From positions 1-8,423 of the forward strand of contig JBFIHZ010000166.1 of assembly GCA_041601535.1 (NCBI GenBank): 8,423 bases of DNA. Reading direction: 5' to 3'. Position numbers and translations under genes: made by a program. The DNA is from JBFIHZ01 sp041601535. Its GTDB lineage: Bacteria > Pseudomonadota > Gammaproteobacteria > Xanthomonadales > SZUA-36. The notes below the pieces were generated by a model. That model did not search any database. It had not been told where the DNA came from and was given only the letters and a program-made list of their open reading frames with translations. Positions 1-5,794 of this stretch are shown here, piece after piece (position 1 is the first letter of the stretch; the number at the start of each line of letters is the position of its first letter).

Positions 1-190
1 AGAGCAACGGGGCACAGCGTCATGGTACGACTCCGGGGCCGCCTGGACGGCCTGGCAGGGTGAAAAGCAGCGATCAATAACCCATCATACGCTTTCCCGG
101 CCGGCTCTGGACAAAGCCGCTGATCAGGCCGGCCAGCACCAGCAAACCAGTAGCCCAAAGCCGTCAGGCGACACTCGCCTGCCAGCTGGT
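1..190. other. Left-edge intergenic stretch, no secure gene
   Basis: No convincing coding region is visible here. On the minus strand an ATG at 23-21 is preceded by GGAG at 34-31 with a 7-nt spacer, and a TATGAT hexamer lies further upstream at 89-84. This is what the start of another leftward gene would look like, but only seven codons (M-T-L-C-P-V-A) fall inside the window, so it cannot be identified. The minus strand also has a 29-codon stop-to-stop stretch (163-77, stop at 76-74) that would encode a hydrophobic helix ending in basic residues. It has no ATG before its last few codons and no ribosome-binding site, so I do not call it a gene. Confidence 0.4.
165..181 (-). terminator. Probable hairpin terminator of the LysR gene
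   Basis: CAGGCG and CGCCTG form a perfect 6-bp GC-rich stem around a 5-nt loop (ACACT), starting 10 bp beyond the LysR stop codon. Read on the minus strand, the stem is followed by ACGGCTTTGGG, which has only a short T run. It is therefore a weak intrinsic terminator at best. Its position directly behind the regulator gene is the main support. Confidence 0.4.
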
Positions 191-1129
191 TCAGCCAGCG
201 GTGTTTCGCAAGGTAAACAACTGCGGGTTGCTTCTGAGATAGTCACGGCAGAAATCCAGGAACTTGCGGGTCACCCGGGTCATCGGCGCATTGGCCGAGG
301 TCATAAATGCATATTCCTGCCGCAGGTTGGGCCTGAAGCGGCGAAACGCGATGCCGCTGCCCATGTACTGCACCCCCAGCATCTCGTTGATGATCGCTAT
401 ACCCGTACCACTGCGCGCAAACGCACAGGCTGCCCCGACGGTATGGGTTTCCACCTTCACCTGCATTTTTACGCCGGCGTCGCGAAACGCGTCCTCGATC
501 TGCTGGCGTGAGGTACGCCCTTTGCCCAGCAGGATCAGCGGCTGGTCGGCCAGGTCCTTGACCGTAATGATTTTTTTGCGGCACAAGCGGTGTTCGGACG
601 GCAGCGCACAAATCGTGCCGGCACGCACCAAAGGCTCACAGGCCAGACCTGCATGATCGGCCGGCAACTTGATAAACCCGCAGTCCACCGCACGCAGGGC
701 CACCATGTCACGCGCAGTTTCCACGCTTTGCGAGTCCAGGCTGACCTGGACATTCGGGTGCAGCCGGATGAATTCAGCGATCACCTGCGACAGGATGCCT
801 TCGGCAAAACTGGGTGGCGAGACGATGGTCAGCTCACCAAAGTTTTCGTTACGCAGGTTGCGCGCCAGCTGCACCACCCGGTCCACACTCTGCAGCGCGA
901 TATCCACCTCCTTGTAGAAGGTGATGGCTTCGTCGGTAGGAATCAGCCGGCCCTTACCACGGTGGAACAACGGAAACCCGATAGCCTCTTCCAACAGGCT
1001 CAGCAAGCGGCTGACGCCGGGCTGGGTCAGCTGCAGTTGCTGCGCCGCCGCCGTGGCCGAACCGGTATCGATAATGGCGCGGAAACACTGCAGGCTTTTC
1101 AGGTTGATATGAAATGAAGAAACAGACAC
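191..1129 (-). CDS. LysR-family transcriptional regulator, divergent from the uptake cluster
   Basis: A 312-residue protein, the usual LysR length of about 300. The N-terminal winged helix-turn-helix is clear: roughly residues 10-68 contain NLKSLQCFRAI, then GSATAAAQQLQLTQPGVSRL with the recognition helix near 35-46, then GFPLFHRGKGRLIPT. The rest (about 92-300) is the periplasmic-binding-protein-like effector domain, including a GTGIAIINEMLG segment. The start is a GTG at 1129-1127 preceded by GGGAGG (1139-1134) with a 4-nt gap. The frame stays open upstream to 1579, but the added 150 residues look unlike LysR and run into the divergent gene, so they are excluded. The domain style, with a 'GSATAAA...LTQP' helix, resembles regulators of amino-acid or opine-like catabolism such as OccR/NocR, from memory only. 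LysR proteins usually control a divergent target and themselves, which fits the receptor gene and the inverted repeat between them. The ligand is unknown. Confidence 0.93.
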   Translation of the reverse strand: MSVSSFHINLKSLQCFRAIIDTGSATAAAQQLQLTQPGVSRLLSLLEEAIGFPLFHRGKGRLIPTDEAITFYKEVDIALQSVDRVVQLARNLRNENFGELTIVSPPSFAEGILSQVIAEFIRLHPNVQVSLDSQSVETARDMVALRAVDCGFIKLPADHAGLACEPLVRAGTICALPSEHRLCRKKIITVKDLADQPLILLGKGRTSRQQIEDAFRDAGVKMQVKVETHTVGAACAFARSGTGIAIINEMLGVQYMGSGIAFRRFRPNLRQEYAFMTSANAPMTRVTRKFLDFCRDYLRSNPQLFTLRNTAG

Positions 1130-1270
1130 GGCGCCTCCCGGTTTGACCAACAGCCTGCCCCGCCCGTGACTCGCGCGCCGGTTTATCCTGCGGCAGCGCC
1201 CAGGCGGACATAGTGCCATGCCATACAGCTTACCCCCAGCTTGATCAAAAGGCTGACCGGCACCGCCGAC

Positions 1271-1276
1271 ACTATA
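1271..1276 (-). promoter_or_regulatory. Candidate -10 of the LysR gene
   Basis: On the minus strand 1276-1271 reads TATAGT, a 5-of-6 match to TATAAT. No good -35 lies 16-18 bp upstream. The hexamer overlaps the left end of the inverted repeat at 1274-1288, so a regulator bound there would block this promoter, which is the usual arrangement for LysR autorepression. The promoter assignment is an inference. Confidence 0.4.
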
Positions 1277-1288
1277 ACATTTTGTTAT
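1274..1288. promoter_or_regulatory. LysR-box-like inverted repeat (T-N11-A)
   Basis: ATAACA and TGTTAT form a perfect 6-bp inverted repeat separated by TTT. Reading from T1275 to A1287 gives exactly T-N11-A within an interrupted dyad, the classical LysR-type recognition geometry. It lies about 145 bp upstream of the regulator start and its centre (1281) is about 68 bp upstream of the predicted receptor transcription start, close to the -65 position where LysR proteins bind their recognition site. It also overlaps the candidate leftward -10. This is the best candidate operator in the window. Confidence 0.65.
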
Positions 1289-1313
1289 TCTTCGATCGCA
1301 TTTTTGCATCATA

Positions 1314-1342
1314 TTGAATACTGAAAAAAGCCTGCTTATGAT
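1314..1342 (+). promoter_or_regulatory. Sigma70-like promoter of the receptor gene
   Basis: TTGAAT at 1314-1319 (4 of 6 match to TTGACA) and TATGAT at 1337-1342 (5 of 6 match to TATAAT) are spaced by exactly 17 bp. The predicted transcription start is near 1349, giving a leader of about 132 nt. The incomplete -35 and the LysR box upstream fit a promoter that needs activation. The -10 overlaps a TGATCA palindrome at 1339-1344. Confidence 0.55.
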
Positions 1343-1379
1343 CAGCCCAGAAGTGGGGGCCCTTGCCCGGCTGTTATAT

Positions 1380-1399
1380 GCCCGTTTGATCATTCGGGC
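1380..1399. promoter_or_regulatory. 20-bp imperfect palindrome in the receptor leader
   Basis: GCCCG and CGGGC arms flank a central TGATCA (1387-1392), with only the two TT pairs on either side of the core unmatched. As DNA it could be an operator for a dimeric regulator; as RNA it could form a 5-bp stem with a 10-nt loop. It lies about 30 nt after the predicted transcription start. A second GCCCG at 1365-1369 could compete for the same CGGGC arm, giving alternative RNA folds. Function is unknown. Confidence 0.35.
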
Positions 1400-1480
1400 C
1401 AGCAGGCCTGATGCGCGTAGCAGACGTGATCGGCAAGAGGCGCAGATAAGCATTTGGAAGTTCCGTTGGGAGAATGACCC

Positions 1481-4240
1481 ATGAGTAAGTACCGCTCCGC
1501 AGGCAATACCGCTACTACCTGGACAGGCAATTGCCTGGCCGCCCTGCTGTTGTGCCTGCCCGCTCTGGCACTGGCGCAAAACGCATCGGGCGATCAGCAG
1601 ACGGCCGAGGAAAATATACTGGAAGAGGTGTATGTCACCGGCTCACGCATCAAGCGCCAGGATGAAAATTCCAGCAGCCCGGTACAGACCCTGTCCGAGG
1701 ATGACCTGCGGGTAGATGGTTCGCTGTCACTCGGCGAAACCCTGCAAACCCTGCCCTCGGTAGGTTCCAGCCTCAACTCCAACGGCTCGGCCGGTACCAG
1801 TCACGGCACCAGCAGCCTTAACCTGCGCAACCTCGGCGCCAACCGCAGCCTGGTACTGGTCAATGGCCATCGCTGGGTAAACGGTGCCGGTACCCGTGGC
1901 TTCCGTGATTTCGTTGACCTGAACACCATTCCGCAGGCAATGATCGAACGCATCGAGGTGCTGCAGGATGGCGCCACCGCCATTTATGGCGCTGATGCCA
2001 TCGCCGGCGTGGTCAACATGCACACCTACCAGAATTTTGAAGGCGGCCGCGTCAAGGCCTATTACGGCAGCAGCAGCGAGGGCGACCGCGACACCCTGGG
2101 CCTGGATGTGCTGCTGGGCAAAACCTTTGGCCGCAGCAACTGGATGCTGGCCATCAGCCATGTTGATGAAGACCCGATTTATACCCAGGACCGCAAGCTG
2201 ACCGCCATTCCGCTGAACGGCCTGGCTCTTGGCACACCGGAAGGCCTGTTCCGCGAAAGCGGGCTGGCAGGGGTGGTTGGCTTCCCCGTGCCCTCCGCCG
2301 GCATCACCCGTGATCCGGGTGTTGACGGCAGCGTCATCAGCAACTGGCGCGCCGCCAATACCTCAACCGACACCTTCAACCGCTATCACAACAACTATGT
2401 GGTCGCCCCGCTGGAGCGCACTGCGATTTATCTGCAGAACGTGACCGAATTCGGCAACGATATGGCATTCCGTTTCGAAGCACTGTACAACGAACGCAAG
2501 TCGGACCAGCTGTTCTCTGGTGCCACGGCCGTGATTCGCGGCAGCCGCGGCTTCCGCATTGCCAATGACCCGCGGGTTAACCCCTTCGGCATAGAGTTTG
2601 CCGGTTCGGATTTCCGCGTGGAAAACTTCTTTGAGGACAACGGTCAGCGCGATAACGTGCAAAACGTCGAAACCATCCGCATTGGCGCCGGTCTGGAAGG
2701 CTCGTTCAGCAATGGCTGGTCATGGGATTCCTTCCTGTCGTGGGCGGAAAATGAAGCCACCTTTGAATCACGCAACCAGTTGCACCTGGACAAACTGGCG
2801 CTGGGCCTGCGGGCCTGTGACAGCAGCGGTATCGCGGTAGACGTTTCCGACCTGGCAGCGGGCTGCGTACCGGTCAACCTGTTCAACCCCTTGACGGCCG
2901 AGATGATCGATTACATCAATTTCACCGGCCACGACGTCAACCGCTCGGAACAGATCGATTTTACTTTCAATTTCACCGGCGACCTGTTCAACCTGCCGGC
3001 CGGTCCGCTGGCCTTTGCCGCCGGTTTTGAATACCGCGAAGAAAAAGGCGTGGACACTCCGGATTCGATCATCAACTCGGACCCGCGTATCAACACTTAT
3101 CGCACCACCTCATCCGCCCCGCGCGACGGCACCAATGGCAAATACGACCTGAACGAAGTTTATGTCGAATTTGATATTCCACTGCTCAGCGGTCACCCGG
3201 CCGCGCAGGATCTGCGCGTGCAGGCAGCCACCCGCTACTCGGACTACAGCACCTTTGGCGGTACCACCAACAGCAAACTGGGCCTGTTGTACCGCCCGGT
3301 GGATGCGCTGATGTTCCGTGGCACCTGGGCGGAAGGCTTCCGCGCACCCTCCATCCTGGAATTGTTCGAAGGCGTGCGTGAAACCGCGGTACCGGTAATC
3401 GACCCCTGCAATGGCGGCGGTAGTGGCTTGCCTGGCTGCGCCGGAGTACCGCCCAGCTATTCACAAACCAACACCAATGAGACCGCCACGGTGGGCGGTA
3501 ACCCCGATCTGCAGCCGGAAACGTCTGAGAACATTTCCCTTGGCTTCGTTGTCACGCCGGTGGATATCGAAGGCGCCAGCCTGACGTTTGACTGGTACAA
3601 CATCCAGATTGACGACACCATCAGTTCGTTCGGAGCGCAGAACCTGCTGGACCTGTGCGCCACCACCGGACGGCGTTGTAACTTCGTACGGCGTGATGCC
3701 AGCGGTGAAATCCTTAACATTGCCGATGGCCCGATCAACCTGAACAGTACCGAAGTGGAAGGCTATGATGTGGTCCTGCGCTATGCCATGGACACCAATG
3801 CCGGCGTGTTTGACTTCAGCCTGTCGGCTTCACGCCTGCTGGAGTTCACCGAACAATCCACGCTGGCGGATGGCACCGTGTTGGTCGATGAGAAAGTAGG
3901 CACAGCCCGTTCACGTGAAGCCTATCCGGAGTGGCGTGGCTTGTTCACCGCGCGCTGGAGCAAGGACGCCTGGAGCGCCAATTATTCCCTGCGTTACATC
4001 GGTGACAGCGACGAAATCGTTGACGACCAGCCCCGCCATATCCGCGAGATGACCTACCACAACATCTCCGGCATTTACCAGTTCAACGACAGCTGGGCGG
4101 TTCGGCTGGGCATTGACAATGTGTTCGACCGGCAACCGCCAAGCTCGCTGACCAACCTGAACATCAACTTTGACCAGAGCACCTACACCGCGGTGGGACG
4201 GTTCTACTATGCCCAGGTAACGTTCGACTTCGGCCTGTAA
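1481..4240 (+). CDS. TonB-dependent outer-membrane receptor
   Basis: A 919-residue protein. Residues 1-32 are a Sec signal peptide: basic start, hydrophobic LAALLLCLPALALA, predicted signal peptidase I cleavage after Ala32 (ALA|QN). A TonB-box-like EEVYVTGSRI follows at 48-57. The plug domain spans about 64-182 with hallmark strings LNLRNLGANRSLVLVNGHR (113-131) and ERIEVLQDGATAIYGADAIAG (156-176). The remainder is the beta-barrel, with the usual receptor segments FRGTWAEGFRAPS and GGNPDLQPETSENISLGF and a final amphipathic strand ending TFDFGL. The mature protein has six cysteines in three close pairs (446/462, 643/653, 726/733), probably disulfide-closed extracellular loops. It imports a ligand across the outer membrane using TonB-ExbBD energy; those genes are not here. 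ATG 1481 is preceded by GGGAGA at 1468-1473. The plug sequence does not decide between siderophore, peptide, sugar or other substrates. The neighbouring hydrolase and carrier argue for an organic nutrient rather than iron, as an inference. Confidence 0.95.
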   Translation: MSKYRSAGNTATTWTGNCLAALLLCLPALALAQNASGDQQTAEENILEEVYVTGSRIKRQDENSSSPVQTLSEDDLRVDGSLSLGETLQTLPSVGSSLNSNGSAGTSHGTSSLNLRNLGANRSLVLVNGHRWVNGAGTRGFRDFVDLNTIPQAMIERIEVLQDGATAIYGADAIAGVVNMHTYQNFEGGRVKAYYGSSSEGDRDTLGLDVLLGKTFGRSNWMLAISHVDEDPIYTQDRKLTAIPLNGLALGTPEGLFRESGLAGVVGFPVPSAGITRDPGVDGSVISNWRAANTSTDTFNRYHNNYVVAPLERTAIYLQNVTEFGNDMAFRFEALYNERKSDQLFSGATAVIRGSRGFRIANDPRVNPFGIEFAGSDFRVENFFEDNGQRDNVQNVETIRIGAGLEGSFSNGWSWDSFLSWAENEATFESRNQLHLDKLALGLRACDSSGIAVDVSDLAAGCVPVNLFNPLTAEMIDYINFTGHDVNRSEQIDFTFNFTGDLFNLPAGPLAFAAGFEYREEKGVDTPDSIINSDPRINTYRTTSSAPRDGTNGKYDLNEVYVEFDIPLLSGHPAAQDLRVQAATRYSDYSTFGGTTNSKLGLLYRPVDALMFRGTWAEGFRAPSILELFEGVRETAVPVIDPCNGGGSGLPGCAGVPPSYSQTNTNETATVGGNPDLQPETSENISLGFVVTPVDIEGASLTFDWYNIQIDDTISSFGAQNLLDLCATTGRRCNFVRRDASGEILNIADGPINLNSTEVEGYDVVLRYAMDTNAGVFDFSLSASRLLEFTEQSTLADGTVLVDEKVGTARSREAYPEWRGLFTARWSKDAWSANYSLRYIGDSDEIVDDQPRHIREMTYHNISGIYQFNDSWAVRLGIDNVFDRQPPSSLTNLNINFDQSTYTAVGRFYYAQVTFDFGL

Positions 4241-4266
4241 GGGTCAACCGCGCTTCCCTGCCATGA

Positions 4267-4297
4267 CGCACCAGGCCGGCCATCGCGGCCTGGTGCG
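4267..4297 (+). terminator. Strong 12-bp hairpin after the receptor gene, no U-tract
   Basis: CGCACCAGGCCG (4267-4278) pairs perfectly with CGGCCTGGTGCG (4286-4297) around a 7-nt loop, starting 27 bp after the receptor stop. The following bases are GAGACCACGG, so this is not a classical Rho-independent terminator. It may protect the 3' end of a processed receptor mRNA or lower read-through. The structure is certain; its function is inferred. Confidence 0.45.
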
Positions 4298-4327
4298 GAG
4301 ACCACGGCAGGCCTGTGAATGCCGGCT

Positions 4328-4345
4328 GCCGGGCCGCTGCCCGGC
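4328..4345 (+). repeat. Second GC hairpin before the transporter
   Basis: GCCGGGC (4328-4334) and GCCCGGC (4339-4345) form a perfect 7-bp all-GC stem with a CGCT loop. The bases that follow, CCCGTTCTG, do not make a U-tract. It lies 49 bp before the transporter ATG, where it might act together with the upstream hairpin as an attenuating or mRNA-stabilising element. Confidence 0.4.
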
Positions 4346-4360
4346 CCCGTTCTGAAGCCC

Positions 4361-4366
4361 TACAAT
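4361..4366 (+). promoter_or_regulatory. Candidate internal -10 before the transporter gene
   Basis: TACAAT matches the -10 consensus at 5 of 6 positions and lies 28 bp upstream of the transporter ATG. No acceptable -35 is found at 16-18 bp, where the GC hairpin lies. A secondary promoter is possible but weakly supported. Confidence 0.25.
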
Positions 4367-4394
4367 AGCCGGACCCAGCGAACGGATAATTGCC

Positions 4395-5792
4395 ATGACA
4401 ACTGCCACACGCAGCGCCGACAACCGCAATGTCAACCCCATCATTATCATGCTGATGATACTTGGGCTGGCCATGGCGATGACCTGGCTGTTCGAATCCG
4501 GACAGTATCAGCGCGACGGCAAACTGGTGATTCCGGGCACGTACAGCGAGCTGCAGAAGGAACGCGATCTGTCCGGCCTGCTGCGGCCACCGCAGGACCG
4601 TCAGGCGGGCGTGGCGCAGCCGGTCAGCCTGAGCGGCGCGGCCCTGGCCATACCCATCGGCCTGGAGCGCATGGCCGGGCTGATTTTCATGGTGCTGATC
4701 ATCGGCGGCATGTTCGGCATCATGACCCATACCGGGGCCGTTGACGCCGGGCTGGAAAAACTGCTCAGCCACTTGCGTGGCAATATCTACGTGCTGGTGC
4801 CGTTGTTGATGGTGGTGTTCTCAGCCGGCAGCACCTTTCTTGGGCTGGCTTCCGAATACCTGTTGATCATCCCGCTGATGGTGGCCATGGCCAACCGCCT
4901 GGGGCTGTCAAACCTGGTCGGCCTGGCAATAGTCACCGTGGCGGTCAAGGCCGGGTATTTGTCGTCGGTGACCAATCCGATTCCGCTGTCCATTGCCCAG
5001 CCCCTGGTCGGCGTGCCGGTATTCAGCGGTGCCGGTCTGCGCTTTGCTTTTTACCTGGTATTCCTGCTCACCGGCATCGCGTTCGTTATTTACCTGATCC
5101 GGCGGGAAGGCATCAGCGGCCGGGTTGATATTGAGTTCGATGCCAAACCCCTGTCCGCCGCCCACCTGCGGGTACTGCTCACCGTGGTGGCCGGCATTGC
5201 GCTGCTGGTGTTCAGCTCCAGCCGCTGGCACTGGGACCACCACCAATTGTCCGCCTATTACATTGCGCTCAGCGCTTTGCTGGCCCTGATGGGCGGCGTG
5301 GGTGCCAGCGAGGCCGCGGACGCCTTCGTTCGTGGCATGAAAAAGATCCTTATGGCCAGCATGCTGATCGGCGTCGCCGCCGCCGTGGCGGTGGTGCTGG
5401 AACAGGGCCAGGTGCTGGACTCCATCGTGCATGGCCTCACCGTGCTGGTCGGGCAAGGCGGTCCTTACATGGCCGCCACCGGCATGTTTTTCTCCCAGTT
5501 GATGCTGGATTTCCTGGTGCCCTCCACCTCGGGCCAGGCGGCCATCAGCATGCCGATTCTCGGCCCGATGGGGCAGCTGACCGGGATTCAGCCCCAAACC
5601 ACCGTGCTGACCTTCCTGTTTGGCAATGGCATCACCAACCTGCTGACTCCCACCTCGGGCACGCTGCTGGCATACCTTGCCACCGCGCAGGTGGGCTGGT
5701 GGCAGTGGGCACGGGCGGTGTTCTGGTTATGGCTGATCTATATCGTGATCGCCATCGTGCTGTTGTCCGTCGCAGTGAGCGTGGGCTACTGA
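4395..5792 (+). CDS. YfcC/DcuC-type inner-membrane carrier (C4-dicarboxylate/amino-acid anaerobic carrier superfamily)
   Basis: A 465-residue, very hydrophobic protein with roughly 10-12 predicted membrane helices, for example about 15-33, 92-112, 131-150, 154-166, 171-190, 215-236, 258-274, 286-302, 319-335 and 438-462. Family signatures are clear in sequence order: GLASEYLLIIPLMVAMANRL (150-169, the place of the family's 'GxxEE...P' segment), SVTNPIPLSIAQPLVGVPVF (191-210, the NP-containing re-entrant motif) and VPSTSGQAAISMPILGPM (375-392), then FGNGITNLLTPTSGTLLAYL (409-428). A long soluble loop at about 34-88 between helices 1 and 2 includes LVIPGTYSELQKE. Relatives are secondary carriers of amino acids or dicarboxylates, so it probably moves the compound, or a breakdown product, that enters through the upstream receptor. 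ATG 4395 has only a weak GGA (4384-4386). The stop lies 2 bp before the hydrolase ATG, so the two are probably co-translated. Substrate and direction (uptake, exchange or product export) are not shown by the sequence. Confidence 0.85.
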   Translation: MTTATRSADNRNVNPIIIMLMILGLAMAMTWLFESGQYQRDGKLVIPGTYSELQKERDLSGLLRPPQDRQAGVAQPVSLSGAALAIPIGLERMAGLIFMVLIIGGMFGIMTHTGAVDAGLEKLLSHLRGNIYVLVPLLMVVFSAGSTFLGLASEYLLIIPLMVAMANRLGLSNLVGLAIVTVAVKAGYLSSVTNPIPLSIAQPLVGVPVFSGAGLRFAFYLVFLLTGIAFVIYLIRREGISGRVDIEFDAKPLSAAHLRVLLTVVAGIALLVFSSSRWHWDHHQLSAYYIALSALLALMGGVGASEAADAFVRGMKKILMASMLIGVAAAVAVVLEQGQVLDSIVHGLTVLVGQGGPYMAATGMFFSQLMLDFLVPSTSGQAAISMPILGPMGQLTGIQPQTTVLTFLFGNGITNLLTPTSGTLLAYLATAQVGWWQWARAVFWLWLIYIVIAIVLLSVAVSVGY

Positions 5793-5794
5793 TC

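Larger units (their letters stand above)
1130..1480. other. Divergent control region between regulator and receptor
   Basis: This 351-bp non-coding stretch lies between the two divergent starts. Its central third (about 1260-1345) is AT-rich against a GC-rich background, as expected for promoters. It contains the LysR-box-like repeat, one good rightward promoter, a -10-like hexamer for the leftward gene and a palindrome in the rightward leader, all listed separately. Both genes would have leaders of about 130 nt. The hexamer TGATCA occurs three times (1242, 1339, 1387); one copy overlaps the rightward -10 and one is the core of the leader palindrome. Confidence 0.7.
4241..4394. other. Receptor-transporter spacer with two hairpins
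   Basis: The 154-bp gap is GC-rich and has no gene. It contains the two hairpins listed separately, neither followed by a U-tract, and then a TACAAT hexamer 34 bp before the transporter start. It could allow partial read-through from the receptor gene, differential mRNA stability, or a separate promoter for the last three genes. Confidence 0.5.

Noticed and set aside
74..163. Hydrophobic 29-codon minus-strand stretch (GLLVLAGLISGFVQ...)
   Set aside because: It looks like one membrane helix, but has no ribosome-binding site and no ATG before its end, and an in-frame stop precedes it. It could be a decayed gene end, but this cannot be shown.
1474..1488. Tiny reading frame ATG-ACC-CAT-GAG-TAA overlapping the receptor start
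   Set aside because: Its ATG lies only 1-2 nt after the GGGAG ribosome-binding site, too close for initiation. The site is well spaced for ATG 1481 instead.
1130..1579. 150-residue N-terminal extension of the LysR frame on the minus strand
   Set aside because: The added part has no LysR-like sequence, crosses the promoter region and overlaps the receptor start. The GTG at 1129 has a GGGAGG site and gives a normal-length protein.
1481..4240. Specific iron-siderophore receptor assignment
   Set aside because: The plug and barrel motifs are generic to TonB-dependent receptors, and no siderophore or Fur-box-like signal was seen near the promoter.
4267..4297. Classical Rho-independent terminator after the receptor
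   Set aside because: The stem is strong, but no U-tract follows on either strand, so only a hairpin of uncertain role is claimed.
4908..5597. 229-residue minus-strand open frame
   Set aside because: It lies wholly antisense to the carrier gene, is rich in His, Gln and Gly from reverse-read hydrophobic codons, and resembles no protein family.
5699..5794. Upstream ATG extension of the hydrolase by 32 residues
   Set aside because: It would overlap the carrier gene by 94 bp and adds an Arg-rich stretch with no signal-peptide or family character. ATG 5795 starts just ahead of the conserved domain.
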